Source: Falsiroseomonas algicola
GTDB taxonomy: Bacteria > Pseudomonadota > Alphaproteobacteria > Acetobacterales > Acetobacteraceae
Assembly (NCBI RefSeq): GCF_011040385.1
Contig: NZ_JAAIKB010000001.1
Coordinates: 372,001 to 436,000, forward strand
Direction: 5' to 3'
DNA: 64,000 nt
Part shown: positions 9,820 to 19,546 of the stretch, piece after piece
How the letters are laid out: every line of letters starts with the position of its first letter
Numbering within the stretch: position 1 is the first letter of the stretch
Position numbers and translations under genes: made by a program
Notes under the pieces: model-generated
The model's database searches: none
What the model was told of the DNA's origin: nothing
Seen by the model: only the letters and a program-made list of their open reading frames with translations

Positions 9820-11229
9820 GTGCCTGAACTTTTCCTGCCCATCCGAGACGAGGCGGCGTTCCAGTCCTGGCGGGACAGGGCCCCGCCAGGCCTTGCCGAG
9901 GCGGTGCGCGTCAAGGTCGCGCAGGCCGGCTTCGTCGATCCGCTCAGCGATGCGGGGCAGCACGCGGCCGACCCGTCGCTCCGCGGCGCGGCCCAGCGTG
10001 CCCTCCAGCTCGCGCTTCGCGTCGCGCTGCGGCGCCAGGGCTGGGCTCATCGGCAGGACCTCCGCATCATCGCGCGGCACGATCCTGCGCCCTCCCTGCA
10101 CCGCCTTGGCCTGCTGGAGTCGCATGCGGCGCTTCATGCGGCGGGCCGTGCCGATGTGCTGATCGGCGATGCCGGCGGGTGGGAGAAGGCGCTGCCGGCC
10201 GTGAGGCCGGGAGGCATCGTGGTGGCGCCGCTGGGCGCGGCCATCGGCCCGGATGGCTGGACGCGGTTGGCACGGCTGCGCGCCGCGGGCTTCGCGGATG
10301 CCGCCGTGGTCCTCATCGCCTCCGGTCGCCATGCCATCGCGGGGGACGCCGATGGCGCCGTGCCCGTGCTGGTCGGCACGCTGGGGACGGCGGGGGCGCC
10401 TCTGCCCTGGATGGAAGCGCCGGACGGTCTTCCCGGGCGCTTCGTTGCCCTCCTCGCCCTGCCGCGCTCCGGCACCACGCTGCTGACGGCGATGTTCCAG
10501 GTGCATTCCCAGGTCGATGCGGTGTTCGAGCCCTGGAACGGCAAGGTGCTGGACGGCGCGGAGGAGGCAAGCCTGCCGGTCCTGCTGCGCCAGGCCGGCA
10601 TCGCGCCCGACCCCGGGCGCAGCCTCTTCGTGAAGGAGACGGCGGCCCATCTCGAATACCTGGCCTTCTTCCGCCGGATGATCGACGGCTCCGCGCTGCC
10701 GCTGGACCGCGCCGTGCTGATGCTGCTGCGCAAGCCGGCCCACACCTTCCTGTCGGAGGTCGAGCGCCGCGGCCAGTGGTGGGGCGACCAGGTGCCGCTG
10801 GATGCGCGGCAATTCGGCCTGTGGTGCGACAAGTACCGCCAGGCCGTGGCCGGCATGCTGCGGACGCTGCGCGACCATGATGGCGCGGCGCTGGCGTTCG
10901 AGGCGCTGGCCGCGGACCCCGCCGCCCTGCTGCCGCGCATCGCCGCCTTCACCGGCCTGCCGATGGAACCGACGCAGTTGCGCTACGAACAGCATCTCGA
11001 CCGCAGCCAGGTCCGCGGCGACCTGAATGTCGGCGAGAGGCCCGCGCCCATCTCCGATGACAGCGTGCGGCGGCGCGCGCAATCGGAGCACCTGGTGGCG
11101 CGCTTCGCGGCGGAAGGCCCGCACGCCGCCTGGTTTGCCGCCTTCACCGCCCTGCACGCCGCGGTCGCTGAGGCAGGCATCATCCGCGCCCGCGCGCTGC
11201 CCGCCGCGCTGCTCGATCCCCTGGGCTGA
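9820..11229 (+). CDS. Sulfotransferase-like protein with N-terminal methyltransferase-like region
   Basis: This protein has 469 residues. Residues 210-460 look like a sulfotransferase: the 5'-phosphosulfate loop reads LPRSGTTLL (214-222), a distal LMLLRKPAHTFLSEV resembles the 3'-phosphate segment, and a WxxH-like region follows. Residues 75-190 are loosely like a class I methyltransferase core (RADVLIGDAGGWEKAL, then a VRPGGIVVAP strand). That second assignment is weak. It starts with GTG 12 bp after the dehydrogenase and is followed by a large glycosyltransferase, so it may sulfate or otherwise modify a surface glycan. No signal peptide is seen. Confidence 0.6.
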   Translation: MPELFLPIRDEAAFQSWRDRAPPGLAEAVRVKVAQAGFVDPLSDAGQHAADPSLRGAAQRALQLALRVALRRQGWAHRQDLRIIARHDPAPSLHRLGLLESHAALHAAGRADVLIGDAGGWEKALPAVRPGGIVVAPLGAAIGPDGWTRLARLRAAGFADAAVVLIASGRHAIAGDADGAVPVLVGTLGTAGAPLPWMEAPDGLPGRFVALLALPRSGTTLLTAMFQVHSQVDAVFEPWNGKVLDGAEEASLPVLLRQAGIAPDPGRSLFVKETAAHLEYLAFFRRMIDGSALPLDRAVLMLLRKPAHTFLSEVERRGQWWGDQVPLDARQFGLWCDKYRQAVAGMLRTLRDHDGAALAFEALAADPAALLPRIAAFTGLPMEPTQLRYEQHLDRSQVRGDLNVGERPAPISDDSVRRRAQSEHLVARFAAEGPHAAWFAAFTALHAAVAEAGIIRARALPAALLDPLG

Positions 11230-11318
11230 GGATCGCCTCGCCCCTTGCGGCGCCCGGCCCTGCTGCCGCATTGATGCCGCTGGCGCCATGTTGGGCGCGC
11301 CTGCCAGGAGACAGCCCG

Positions 11319-11357
11319 ATGCGGCGCCTTCCGTTCCACCAAGCCGCATGCCGATGA
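11319..11357 (+). CDS. Candidate 12-codon leader peptide upstream of the glycosyltransferase
   Basis: A CCAGGAG ribosome site (11304-11310) precedes an ATG that opens a 12-codon frame ([12 protein letters not shown]). Its TGA overlaps the ATG at 11354 of the glycosyltransferase as ATGA. The large gene itself has no good ribosome site, so ribosomes ending this short frame could restart there. Chance is possible in GC-rich sequence. Confidence 0.35.
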   Translation: MRRLPFHQAACR

Positions 11358-13906
11358 GCAACGGCACCCTCGCCCTGCTGCGCGGCCTTCCGCCCGCACC
11401 GGCGGAGACGCCGCCCCGCCCCGCGCACCCGCATGGCGCGGTGGAGGGCTGGACGGAGACGCATGTGCATGGCTGGGCGATGGACCCCGCCCGCCCGCAT
11501 GAACCGGTCTCGGTCGAGCTCTGGGACGGGGAGCAGCTGATCCTTCGCACCCCCGCCGATATCTGGCGCCCCGACGTCGCGGCCCCCAACGGCAATCCCG
11601 GCCTGCTCTGCGGCTTCAACATCGCCATGCCGCAGCACCTGCTGAACGCGCCGCGGCACGTGCTGCACATCCGCATCGCCGGCCGGGGCGAGGACCTGTC
11701 CAACTCCCCCCTGGTGCTGGACAACCCGAAGCCCCCGCTGGCGTGGGAGGACCTCGCCGCGCTGCTGCCGGTGCTGGAGGCGCGCGGCGCCAAGGCGACC
11801 ACGGCAGCGGAGATGCGCGACCTGATCGGGCCCGTGATGGGCACGCTTGGCGCCCTGCTCCCGCGCTTCACGGAACTGGCGGAACGCGCCGGCGAGGATC
11901 GGACCCAGGCGACGATCGACCTCGCCTTCTCCTATTCCGACCGGCTCGGCACCATCCTGCAGGATTTCAGCGCGCGCTATCCGCGCCTGGCCTTCCCCGA
12001 CGCGGCCGATCCCGAGGTCAGCGTCATCATCCCCGTGCATGGCAAGTTCGCCTACACCTACCAGTGCCTGGCCAGCATCCTGCAGGCGCTGCCGCGCACG
12101 AGCTTCGAGGTGGTGGTGGTGGACGACGCCTCCCCGGACGAGACGCTGTTCCTGCCCGCCATCGTCAGCGGCGCGGTGCTCTATCTTCGCAACCCCCGCA
12201 ATGGCGGCTTCATCGCGGCCTGCAACGCCGGCGCGGCCGCCGCGCGCGGGCGGTACCTGCTGTTCCTCAACAACGACACGGAGGTGAAGGAGGGCTGGCT
12301 CGATGCGCTGCGCGACACCTTCACGGAGGTGCCGGACGCAGGACTCGTCGGCTCCAAGCTGATCTTCCCCGATGGCAGCGTGCAGGAAGCGGGCGGCATC
12401 GTCTGGCGCCTCGGCGATGGCTGGAACTACGGCCGCGGCTGCCAGCCGGACGATCCGCGCATCGCCTACCTGCGGGACGTGGACTACGTCTCCGGCGCCT
12501 CCATCATGGTGGCGCGCCCGGTCTTCGAGGATCTGGGCGGCTTCGATACCCACTACAGCCCCGCCTATTACGAGGACACCGACCTCGCCTTCCGCATCCG
12601 CAAGCGCGGGCTGCGCGTGCTCTACCAGCCGCTGTCGGCGCTGGTGCACCATGAAGGCATCACCAGCGGCACCGATGTGAAGGGCAGCGGCGCCAAGCGC
12701 TACCAGCTGCTGAACGGCCGCAAGTTCTTCGACCGCTGGCGCGACGTGCTGGCAAGCCATCGCCTGAATGGCGAGGCGCCGGAGCTGGAGAAGGAGCGTG
12801 GCGTCACGCGCCGCATCCTCTTCATCGATGAGACAACGCCGACGCCGCAGGAGGATGCGGGATCGGTCGCGGCGCTGGCCCATATGCGGGCGATGCAGGC
12901 GCTGGGCGCCAAGATCACCTTCGTGCCGGCCGACAACATGGCGCATCTCGGCGACATCACCCGCGCGCTGCAGGGCATCGGCATCGAATGCCTGCACCAC
13001 CCCTGGTACTGGTCGGTGGAGGAAGTGATCCGCAAGCGCGGCGCGGAGTTCGACGCCGTCTTCCTCCATCGCTTCGTCAACGCCTTCAAATACGCAGGCG
13101 TCATCCGGAGCGCGATGCCGAAGGCGAGAATCATCTATTCGGTGGCCGACCTGCACCATCTGCGGCTGGAACGCGAAGCCGCCGTCACCGGCGACCCCGC
13201 CATCGCGAAGGAGGCCGCCACGGTGAAGGCGCGGGAGGTCACGGCGCTGGCCATGGCCGACCAGGTCATCGTCCATTCCGCGCATGAGGCCGCCTACCTC
13301 GCCGGCGCGGTGCCGGAGGAGAGGCTGAACGTCATCCCCTGGACGGTGAAGGCGCGTCCCGGCCCCTCCGCCTTCGCGGCGCGCAGCGGCATCACCTTCC
13401 TCGGCGGCTACCGCCACACGCCGAATGTCGATGCCGTGACCTTCTTCGTGGAGCAGGTGATGCCGCATCTGCGAGCGCTGGTGCCCGGCATCGTCTTCCG
13501 CATCGCCGGGTCGCACATGCCGGACCGCTTCCATGCGCTGGCCGCGCCGGACGTGCTGCTGGAGGGGTTCGTCCCGGACCTCGACGCCTATCTGGATCGC
13601 CAGCGCGTGATGGTGGCGCCGCTGCGCTATGGCGCGGGGGTGAAGGGCAAGGTGCTGGAAAGCCTCGCGCATGGCCTGCCCTGCGTCGCCACCACCATGG
13701 CGGCGGAGGGCATGGGCCTGACCCATGCGCAGGACATCGCCCTGGCCGACGACCCCCGTGCGATCGCGGAGGCGATCGCCTGGCTCTATCAGGACGAGGC
13801 CGCCTGGCAGCGCCTGCGGGCTCAGGGCTTGGCATTCGTGGAACGGTTCTGCGGGGAGGCCGTGATCAACGGCAAGTTCAGGACGATGTTCGACCGGATG
13901 GGCTGA
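11354..13906 (+). CDS. Large two-module glycosyltransferase (GT2 plus GT4-like)
   Basis: This 850-residue protein has three parts. The N-terminal ~40-110 region has the [11 protein letters not shown] pattern seen in beta-sandwich repeats attached to glycosyltransferases. A GT2 domain follows (about 220-440: [18 protein letters not shown], then FLNNDTEV as the metal-binding segment). The last part (about 490-835) is a GT-B/GT4-like domain with [25 protein letters not shown] and the donor-binding [17 protein letters not shown]. It probably builds two linkages of a surface polysaccharide at the inner membrane. ATG 11348 is an alternative start; 11354 is preferred because of the overlapping leader frame. 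It is probably co-transcribed with the sulfotransferase-like gene. Confidence 0.85.
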   Translation: MSNGTLALLRGLPPAPAETPPRPAHPHGAVEGWTETHVHGWAMDPARPHEPVSVELWDGEQLILRTPADIWRPDVAAPNGNPGLLCGFNIAMPQHLLNAPRHVLHIRIAGRGEDLSNSPLVLDNPKPPLAWEDLAALLPVLEARGAKATTAAEMRDLIGPVMGTLGALLPRFTELAERAGEDRTQATIDLAFSYSDRLGTILQDFSARYPRLAFPDAADPEVSVIIPVHGKFAYTYQCLASILQALPRTSFEVVVVDDASPDETLFLPAIVSGAVLYLRNPRNGGFIAACNAGAAAARGRYLLFLNNDTEVKEGWLDALRDTFTEVPDAGLVGSKLIFPDGSVQEAGGIVWRLGDGWNYGRGCQPDDPRIAYLRDVDYVSGASIMVARPVFEDLGGFDTHYSPAYYEDTDLAFRIRKRGLRVLYQPLSALVHHEGITSGTDVKGSGAKRYQLLNGRKFFDRWRDVLASHRLNGEAPELEKERGVTRRILFIDETTPTPQEDAGSVAALAHMRAMQALGAKITFVPADNMAHLGDITRALQGIGIECLHHPWYWSVEEVIRKRGAEFDAVFLHRFVNAFKYAGVIRSAMPKARIIYSVADLHHLRLEREAAVTGDPAIAKEAATVKAREVTALAMADQVIVHSAHEAAYLAGAVPEERLNVIPWTVKARPGPSAFAARSGITFLGGYRHTPNVDAVTFFVEQVMPHLRALVPGIVFRIAGSHMPDRFHALAAPDVLLEGFVPDLDAYLDRQRVMVAPLRYGAGVKGKVLESLAHGLPCVATTMAAEGMGLTHAQDIALADDPRAIAEAIAWLYQDEAAWQRLRAQGLAFVERFCGEAVINGKFRTMFDRMG

Positions 13907-14016
13907 CCCCCGCCGCCGCCCGCCCCGGTTCCCCCGGGGCGCCGGCTGTGCCAGTTTCCCTCCCCGCCAGACCACCCGTTCCGCGCCCCGCATACGGGGC
14001 CGCCGAGGAGACGCGC

Positions 14017-15450
14017 ATGTACGCCGACGTTCAGCTGTTCATCGATGGCAAGTGGCGCAACGCCGCTGGCAACCGCTCCATCCCCGTGATCAACCCGGCG
14101 ACCGAGGAAGTCCTCGCCACCGTCGCACACGCGTCGAAGGACGACCTCGACGAGGCCCTCGCCGCCGCCGACAAGGGTTTCCAGCAGTGGAAGAAGGTCT
14201 CGGCCTATGACCGCTCCAAGCTGATGCGGAAGGCCGCGGACATCTTCCGTTCGCGCGCCGATGAGGTCGCGAAGCTGATGACGCTGGAGCAGGGCAAGCC
14301 GCTGGCCGAGGCGAAGATGGAGGCGCTGGCCGCCGCCGACATCATCGACTGGTTCGCCGAGGAATCGCGCCGCGCCTATGGCCGCGTCATCCCCGCCCGC
14401 GGCGAGGGCATCTACCAGCTGGTGGTGAAGGAGCCCGTCGGCCCCGTCGCCGCCTTCACGCCCTGGAACTTCCCGATCAACCAGGTGGTGCGCAAGCTCT
14501 CCGCTGCGCTGGCCACGGGCTGCTCCATCATCGTCAAGGCGCCGGAGGAGACGCCCGCCGCCCCCGCCGCGCTGATCCGTGCCTTCGCCGATGCGGGCCT
14601 GCCCGCCGGCGTTGCCAACCTGGTCTTCGGCGTGCCGGCCGAGATCAGCGAATACCTCATCCCGCACCCCGTCATCCGCAAGGTGACCTTCACGGGCTCC
14701 ACCCCCATCGGCAAGCACCTGGCGGCGCTGGCCGGCGCCCACATGAAGCGCGTGACGATGGAGCTTGGCGGCCATGCGCCGGCGATCGTCTTCGACGATG
14801 CGGACCTCGACCTCGCCGTGAAGACGCTGGCCGGCGCCAAGTTCCGCAATGCGGGCCAGGTCTGCGTCTCGCCGACGCGCTTCCTGGTGCAGGAGAAGCT
14901 CTACGCCCCCTTCGTGGAGAAGTTCACCGCCGCCGCGGCCTCGCTGAAGGTCGGCAACGGCATGGACAGCGACACGCAGATGGGCCCGCTGGCGCATGAC
15001 CGCCGCGTCCCCTGGGTGGAGGGCCTGGTCGCCGATGCGCGCCAGCGCGGCGCGGAGGTGCACACGGGCGGCGAGCGGATCGGCAACAAGGGCTATTTCT
15101 ACCAGCCCACCGTCATCACCGGCGTCGGCAAGGATGCGCGGATGATGAACGAGGAGCCCTTCGGCCCGCTCGCCATGATCGCGCCCTTCAGCGACCTGGA
15201 TGAGGTGGTGGAGGAAGCCAACCGCCTGCCCTTCGGCTTGGCCTCCTACGCCTTCACGCGCAGCGCCAAGACGGCGAACGCCATCGCGGCGCGCGTCGAG
15301 AGCGGCATGATGACCATCAACCACCTCGGCCTCGCGCTGCCGGAAGTGCCCTTCGGCGGCATGAAGGATAGCGGCTATGGCAGCGAGGGTGGCTCCGAGG
15401 CCATCGAGGCCTATCTGAACACGAAGTTCGTGTCCCAGGCCGGGCTGTAA
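14017..15450 (+). CDS. NAD(P)-dependent aldehyde dehydrogenase, succinate-semialdehyde type
   Basis: This 477-residue cytosolic aldehyde dehydrogenase oxidises an aldehyde to the acid. It shows [11 protein letters not shown] (Asn of the oxyanion hole), the general-base Glu in TMELGGHAP and the nucleophilic Cys in NAGQVCVSP. The cofactor loop is FTGSTPIGK. Overall it resembles succinate-semialdehyde and related dehydrogenases (GabD-like), but the substrate cannot be fixed. The start follows a GAGGAG ribosome site; an in-frame ATG at 13948 lies before the family's usual N-terminus. It stands alone, with a strong hairpin after its stop. Confidence 0.9.
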   Translation: MYADVQLFIDGKWRNAAGNRSIPVINPATEEVLATVAHASKDDLDEALAAADKGFQQWKKVSAYDRSKLMRKAADIFRSRADEVAKLMTLEQGKPLAEAKMEALAAADIIDWFAEESRRAYGRVIPARGEGIYQLVVKEPVGPVAAFTPWNFPINQVVRKLSAALATGCSIIVKAPEETPAAPAALIRAFADAGLPAGVANLVFGVPAEISEYLIPHPVIRKVTFTGSTPIGKHLAALAGAHMKRVTMELGGHAPAIVFDDADLDLAVKTLAGAKFRNAGQVCVSPTRFLVQEKLYAPFVEKFTAAAASLKVGNGMDSDTQMGPLAHDRRVPWVEGLVADARQRGAEVHTGGERIGNKGYFYQPTVITGVGKDARMMNEEPFGPLAMIAPFSDLDEVVEEANRLPFGLASYAFTRSAKTANAIAARVESGMMTINHLGLALPEVPFGGMKDSGYGSEGGSEAIEAYLNTKFVSQAGL

Positions 15451-15460
15451 CACCACGAAG

Positions 15461-15487
15461 CCCTCTCCCCCCAACGGGGGGAGAGGG
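15461..15487. terminator. Bidirectional terminator-like hairpin of a REP-like type
   Basis: Twelve-base arms (15461-15472 and 15476-15487) pair perfectly around AAC. The left arm begins CCCTCT and the right arm ends GAGAGGG. GTTGGGTGAGGGG follows. It lies between two convergent stop codons. The composition matches the C-rich/G-rich intergenic repeats common in alphaproteobacteria, and a relative occurs at 20859. Confidence 0.65.
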
Positions 15488-15502
15488 TTGGGTGAGGGGC
15501 CC

Positions 15503-16933
15503 CTACCCCACTACCGCCAGCGACAGCGGCATCAGGTCCTCCACCGTCGCGCCCTGCGGATCGCGCCCCGGCACCAGCGCCGCCAGCCGCGCCTGTTCCC
15601 GCGCCACATCGGCCGAGGCCTGCGCACGGTCGATGGTCAGCACCACCCCATCCGCCACGCGCTGCACGCCATCCACGAAGACATCGCGCACCGGCCGCTC
15701 GCCCGCTACGTGGATCAGGTTGCGCAGCGGGTCCCGCGCCGGCTGCATGGCGGGATGGTCGAGCGTCGCGATGACGATGTCGGCCTTCGCGCCGACCGCG
15801 AGCCGCCCGATATCGTCCCGCCCCAGCACATCCGCCGCCGCCACCGTCGCCGCATGGAACACCCGCGCCGTGTCGCAGCGATGCATCGGCCCCGCCGCCG
15901 CGCGCGCCTGCAATTCGGCCACGCGCATCTCCTCCCAGAGGTTCTGCGGATGCGTGTCCGTGCCCATCGCGATGGCGATGCCGCGTTCCATATAGGCGCC
16001 GAGGTCATGCATCATCGACCCGTCGCGCAGGAACACCGTCGGGCAATGCGCGACGGCCGTGCCTGTCTCCGCCAGCAGCCGCAGATCCTCCCGCCGCGGC
16101 CAGAGGATCCAGGGATGCGCATCGGTGAAGACGGCGTGGCCCAGGATCGTCGTCGGGCCGAGGAAGCCGAGGCGGTCCAGGTACTCGATCGGGGTGCAGT
16201 CGTGCTTCCGCGTCATGCCCGCGAATTCAGCGATGCTCTGCGCGGCATGGGTATGCAGCGGCCGCCCCTTCGCCCGCGCCAGCGCCGCGCCCTGCCTCAG
16301 CAGGTCGGGCGTGCAGGTATCGACCTGCGCCGGCGAGACCATGGCGGAAAGCCGCCCGCTCTCATGCGCCTCCGCCTGGTCCATCACCTCCGCCGCTTCG
16401 GCCAGCGCGCTGGCGCCGAGGTCCGGCACCCATTCGTACTGCGTCTCCTGCCCCGTCTCCGTGTACCAGTTGGCGGAGCGGAACATCGGCGCGACCACGC
16501 CGCGCAGCCCGCTTTCCGCCAGCTGCTCGATCCAGCCGGGATAGGCATGGCTGAGATCGACCGCCGTCGTGACACCGCCCGCCAGCAGCTCCGCGTAGGT
16601 GTAGCGGGCGCTGGCGCGGATCGCCTCGGCATCCGGGATGAAGGCCTGGCGGAAGCGGTGGCGGCCGGAATTGAACAGCCGCGGATTGCCGAATTCCTCG
16701 ACATAGCCGCGGAACAGCGGCGACTGGCCGGGATGGCAATGGATGTTGATCAGCCCTGGCAGCACGATGGCGGCGCTGCCATCGATCTCCCGCGCCGCCG
16801 CCCCCTCCCAATGCCCGCCGAGATGCACGATGCGGTCGCCCGCGAAGGCGATATCGGCATCCCGCCGGTACACATGCCGCCCCCCCTCCCAGGCCACCAC
16901 CCAGGCGGCCCGGCGGATGACGGTGACGGGCAT
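15503..16933 (-). CDS. Amidohydrolase of the ATZ/TRZ/SAH-deaminase type
   Basis: This 476-residue metal-dependent hydrolase has a TIM barrel flanked by a beta-sandwich. Metal ligands are visible as HCH in LINIHCHPGQ, His in LHTHAAQS, His in LGHAVF and Asp in GTDTHPQ. Relatives remove amino or chloro groups from purines, pyrimidines, guanine or s-triazines. The start at 16933 lies 2 bp after the stop of the TRAP receptor gene upstream, so the two form one operon and the TRAP ligand is likely to feed this enzyme. A longer frame to 17152 would run into the receptor gene and is rejected. Confidence 0.88.
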   Translation of the reverse strand: MPVTVIRRAAWVVAWEGGRHVYRRDADIAFAGDRIVHLGGHWEGAAAREIDGSAAIVLPGLINIHCHPGQSPLFRGYVEEFGNPRLFNSGRHRFRQAFIPDAEAIRASARYTYAELLAGGVTTAVDLSHAYPGWIEQLAESGLRGVVAPMFRSANWYTETGQETQYEWVPDLGASALAEAAEVMDQAEAHESGRLSAMVSPAQVDTCTPDLLRQGAALARAKGRPLHTHAAQSIAEFAGMTRKHDCTPIEYLDRLGFLGPTTILGHAVFTDAHPWILWPRREDLRLLAETGTAVAHCPTVFLRDGSMMHDLGAYMERGIAIAMGTDTHPQNLWEEMRVAELQARAAAGPMHRCDTARVFHAATVAAADVLGRDDIGRLAVGAKADIVIATLDHPAMQPARDPLRNLIHVAGERPVRDVFVDGVQRVADGVVLTIDRAQASADVAREQARLAALVPGRDPQGATVEDLMPLSLAVVG

Positions 16934-16935
16934 GG

Positions 16936-17979
16936 TCACCGAATGGCCATCCCGCGCGCGCGGCCGACCGTGTCGTTCCACACCTGCGCGCAGCCGGGAT
17001 AGGCGCGGTTGCAGCGCGCGGCCCATTCCGAGAGGATCACCTCCTCCGAGATCCGGCGCAGCCGCGTCTTGTCCGCCTCGCTCACCGTCGCCAGCGTCAT
17101 GCTGAAGGGCTGGTGCGCCTGGCGCAGGCATTCCGGCCGGCCGAGGCTGCAATTCGTCGCATCCTCATTCGTCGTCCGCGCCAGCTCCCAGAGGTCGTTC
17201 TCCATGCGGGTGAACTGCGCCATGTAGGCCTCCCGCTGCGCCGGCGTCTGGCGGTTCCACCAGGCCAGGTTCACCAGATGCGCCTGCACCGCGCCGGAGA
17301 CCGAGAGCGGCAGCAGATGCGTCGTCACCTCCGGCCACTTGCCCGTATTGGCCGAGGTCGGAGAGGTGATGCCGCAGGAGGCGACGCCGCGCTGCAGCGC
17401 CGGATAGACCTCGGGGAAGGAGAGCGTGACGGGCGTGGCGCCGAGCCGCTCCAGCAGCTGCGACATGGATGCGGTGAAGGACCGCACGCGCTGGCCGCGC
17501 AGATCGTCGAGGGTCCGGATCGGCTGGCTGCAGAAGAAGACCTGCGACCCGAAGGGCCAGATCGCCACGACCTTGGCGCCGAAACGCTGCTGGATGCGGT
17601 TGTCGAACACCTCCCGGAACGCATTCACCGCGCCGCGCAGCTCCTCGAGGTCCGTGGAGACGCCGATGAGGTCGATGCCTTCCAGGAAGGGATCATCGCG
17701 CGACGCCAGGCCGATCTGCGCGGAGACGACATCGAAGGTGCCCGCGCGCACCAGGCGCAGCGCATCGGCCATGGCGATGCCGAGGCCCTGGAACTCGCTG
17801 CGCTCGATGCGCACGTTGAGCCCGCTGGTGATGCGCTCCATCGCCGCGTTCTCGACCGGGAACTGCGTGGAGACCGCCTGGGACTGGCTGAGCCAGCGCA
17901 CCGGCGCCTGCGCCAGCGCGGTGCCGGCGGAGAGCGTGACGGCAAGGGTCGCGGCAAGAAGGCTGCGGATCGGGTTCAT
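16936..17979 (-). CDS. dctP: TRAP transporter substrate-binding protein, DctP type
   Basis: This 347-residue periplasmic receptor has a signal peptide (Arg at 5, hydrophobic core, cleavage near ALAQ-AP at 24). The family core LRGQRVRSFTASMSQLLERLG is followed by a VYPALQRGVASCGI segment that contains the conserved ligand-contact region. TRAP receptors bind organic anions and deliver them to a QM permease driven by a sodium gradient. Its permease genes lie on the opposite strand at 18950-20850, across a 198-bp divergent promoter region. It is co-transcribed with the amidohydrolase downstream, which suggests a heterocycle or ureido acid as ligand. Confidence 0.88.
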   Translation of the reverse strand: MNPIRSLLAATLAVTLSAGTALAQAPVRWLSQSQAVSTQFPVENAAMERITSGLNVRIERSEFQGLGIAMADALRLVRAGTFDVVSAQIGLASRDDPFLEGIDLIGVSTDLEELRGAVNAFREVFDNRIQQRFGAKVVAIWPFGSQVFFCSQPIRTLDDLRGQRVRSFTASMSQLLERLGATPVTLSFPEVYPALQRGVASCGITSPTSANTGKWPEVTTHLLPLSVSGAVQAHLVNLAWWNRQTPAQREAYMAQFTRMENDLWELARTTNEDATNCSLGRPECLRQAHQPFSMTLATVSEADKTRLRRISEEVILSEWAARCNRAYPGCAQVWNDTVGRARGMAIR

Positions 17980-18177
17980 GGGTCCCCCCGGGGATGGATG
18001 GCGGCCTCATTACGCGGCGGAGAGCGCGGCCGCGCAAGCCGGTCGCCGCGCCGCATCCAGCCCCGCGACCCCCGGAAACGCCCAGCATTTGATCACGCCG
18101 CCGCATTCCGCGCCAGCTTCGCGACCCACGCATGCAGGCTGCATACTGCGGCAACCGCCCCATCCCGGAGTCGCGCC

Positions 18178-18918
18178 ATGCGCCTGCTGGTCGCCAACCC
18201 CAATACGACGCCGCAGGTGACGGAGCTCTGCGCCAATGCCGCGCGCGCCGTCGCCTCGCCGGGCACGCAGATCCTGCCGCTGACCGGCCGCTTCGGCGCG
18301 CAGATCATCAATTCCCGGGCGGAGAACGCGATCGCCGGCCATGCGATGCTGGAGATGCTGGCCGAGAAGGTGGCGGGCGCCGATGGCGTGCTGCTCGCGG
18401 TCTCCTACGACACCGGCCTGCTGGCAGCGCGGGAATTGCTGCCCGTGCCGGTCGTCGGCATGACGGAAGCGGGGATCGCGGCGGCCTGCCTGCTCGGCAC
18501 GCGCTTCGGCATGGTCACCTTCGGCACGCCCGTCATCTACCAGGAACTCGTGGCGCAGCAGGGGCTGACGGGGAGGCTCGCTGGCATCCGCGCCATCACC
18601 GCATCGCCCAAGGATGCCTATGCCGATCCGGCGACGGTGGACGCGAAGGTTGCCGATGCGGCCAGCGCCCTGGTGGCGGAGACGGGCGCGGAGGTGGTGG
18701 TGCTCTGCGGTGCCGCCATGGCGGGGATGCCGGCACGCATCCGCGATGCCGTGCCGGTGCCGGTGCTGGATGGCATCGCGGCCGGCGTGGGCCTGCTGGA
18801 GATGCTGGTGCGCCTGAAGCCCGCCAAGGCGCGGACGGGCAGCCTCGCGCATCCGGGCCAGCGGCCGACGCAGGGGCTTTCCCCGGCGCTGGCCGCGCTG
18901 CTCGCGGCGGGCGCCTGA
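18178..18918 (+). CDS. Asp/Glu/hydantoin racemase family protein
   Basis: This 246-residue cytosolic protein begins MRLLVANPNTTPQVTE, the typical hydantoin-racemase N-terminus. The two catalytic Cys regions of the family fall in SYDTGLLAAREL, where Cys is replaced, and VVVLCGAAMAG, where Cys is present. The first half-site therefore looks modified, with Asp or Thr instead of Cys, which may mean an isomerase or decarboxylase variant rather than a racemase. A CGGAG ribosome site lies 7 bp before the ATG. It heads the operon that continues with the TRAP permeases, so its substrate is probably what that system imports. Confidence 0.82.
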   Translation: MRLLVANPNTTPQVTELCANAARAVASPGTQILPLTGRFGAQIINSRAENAIAGHAMLEMLAEKVAGADGVLLAVSYDTGLLAARELLPVPVVGMTEAGIAAACLLGTRFGMVTFGTPVIYQELVAQQGLTGRLAGIRAITASPKDAYADPATVDAKVADAASALVAETGAEVVVLCGAAMAGMPARIRDAVPVPVLDGIAAGVGLLEMLVRLKPAKARTGSLAHPGQRPTQGLSPALAALLAAGA

Positions 18919-18949
18919 CGATGGCATGGGAAATGCGTGGGGCCAGGCC

Positions 18950-19546
18950 ATGAATGACGGCAATCCCCTGACTCGTGTCCTCGGCCCGCCCGCCCGCCTC
19001 CTGGCCCTCGCCGGTGGCTGGTGGCTTCTCTTCCTCTCCTTCGTGACCTGCTTCGAGATCATCGGCCGCAAGCTGCTCGGCTTCTCCCTGCAGGGCATCG
19101 ACGAGGTCGGCGGCTATACCACCGCCGTCGTCTCCTCCCTCGCCTTCGCCTGGGCGCTGGTGACGAAGTCCCACACCCGCGTGGATTTCCTGCTGGCCCA
19201 CATGCCGGAATGGCTGCGCGCCTTCCTGAATGCCCTGGCCTATGCGCTGCTGGCGGGCTTCGGCGTCTTTGCCTCGCTGCGGGGATGGGCGGTGCTGGAG
19301 GAGACGATCGAGTTCGACGCCCATGCCATTACGCCGCTCGGCACGCCGCTCTGGATTCCGCAATCGCTGTGGCTTGCGGGCATCGTCGTCTTCGCCGCGA
19401 TCGCGGTGCTGCTGGCGCTGCACGCCGCCTGGCTGCTGGTGACCGACAGGCGGCGCGTCAACCAGCTCTACGGCCCCATGACGCTGGATGAGGAAGTCGC
19501 CATCGAAGCCAGCGCCATCGCCAAGCGGCAGGAGGGCACGCCATGA
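18950..19546 (+). CDS. dctQ: TRAP transporter small permease, DctQ type
   Basis: This 198-residue membrane protein has four predicted helices, as normal for DctQ. It has the conserved FEIIGRKLLGFSLQGIDEV region and the RVDFL motif after helix 2. It forms the Q part of the QM translocator. Its stop overlaps the DctM start as ATGA. ATG 18926 would add eight residues. I prefer 18950, but neither start has a strong ribosome site, so translation is probably coupled to the racemase gene 31 bp upstream. Confidence 0.85.
   Translation: MNDGNPLTRVLGPPARLLALAGGWWLLFLSFVTCFEIIGRKLLGFSLQGIDEVGGYTTAVVSSLAFAWALVTKSHTRVDFLLAHMPEWLRAFLNALAYALLAGFGVFASLRGWAVLEETIEFDAHAITPLGTPLWIPQSLWLAGIVVFAAIAVLLALHAAWLLVTDRRRVNQLYGPMTLDEEVAIEASAIAKRQEGTP

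Noticed and set aside
11180-13993. A 937-codon open frame on the minus strand
   Set aside because: It is antisense to the glycosyltransferase, whose GT motifs are clear, and its composition (His, Arg, Asp, Gly-rich) is typical of antisense frames in GC-rich DNA.
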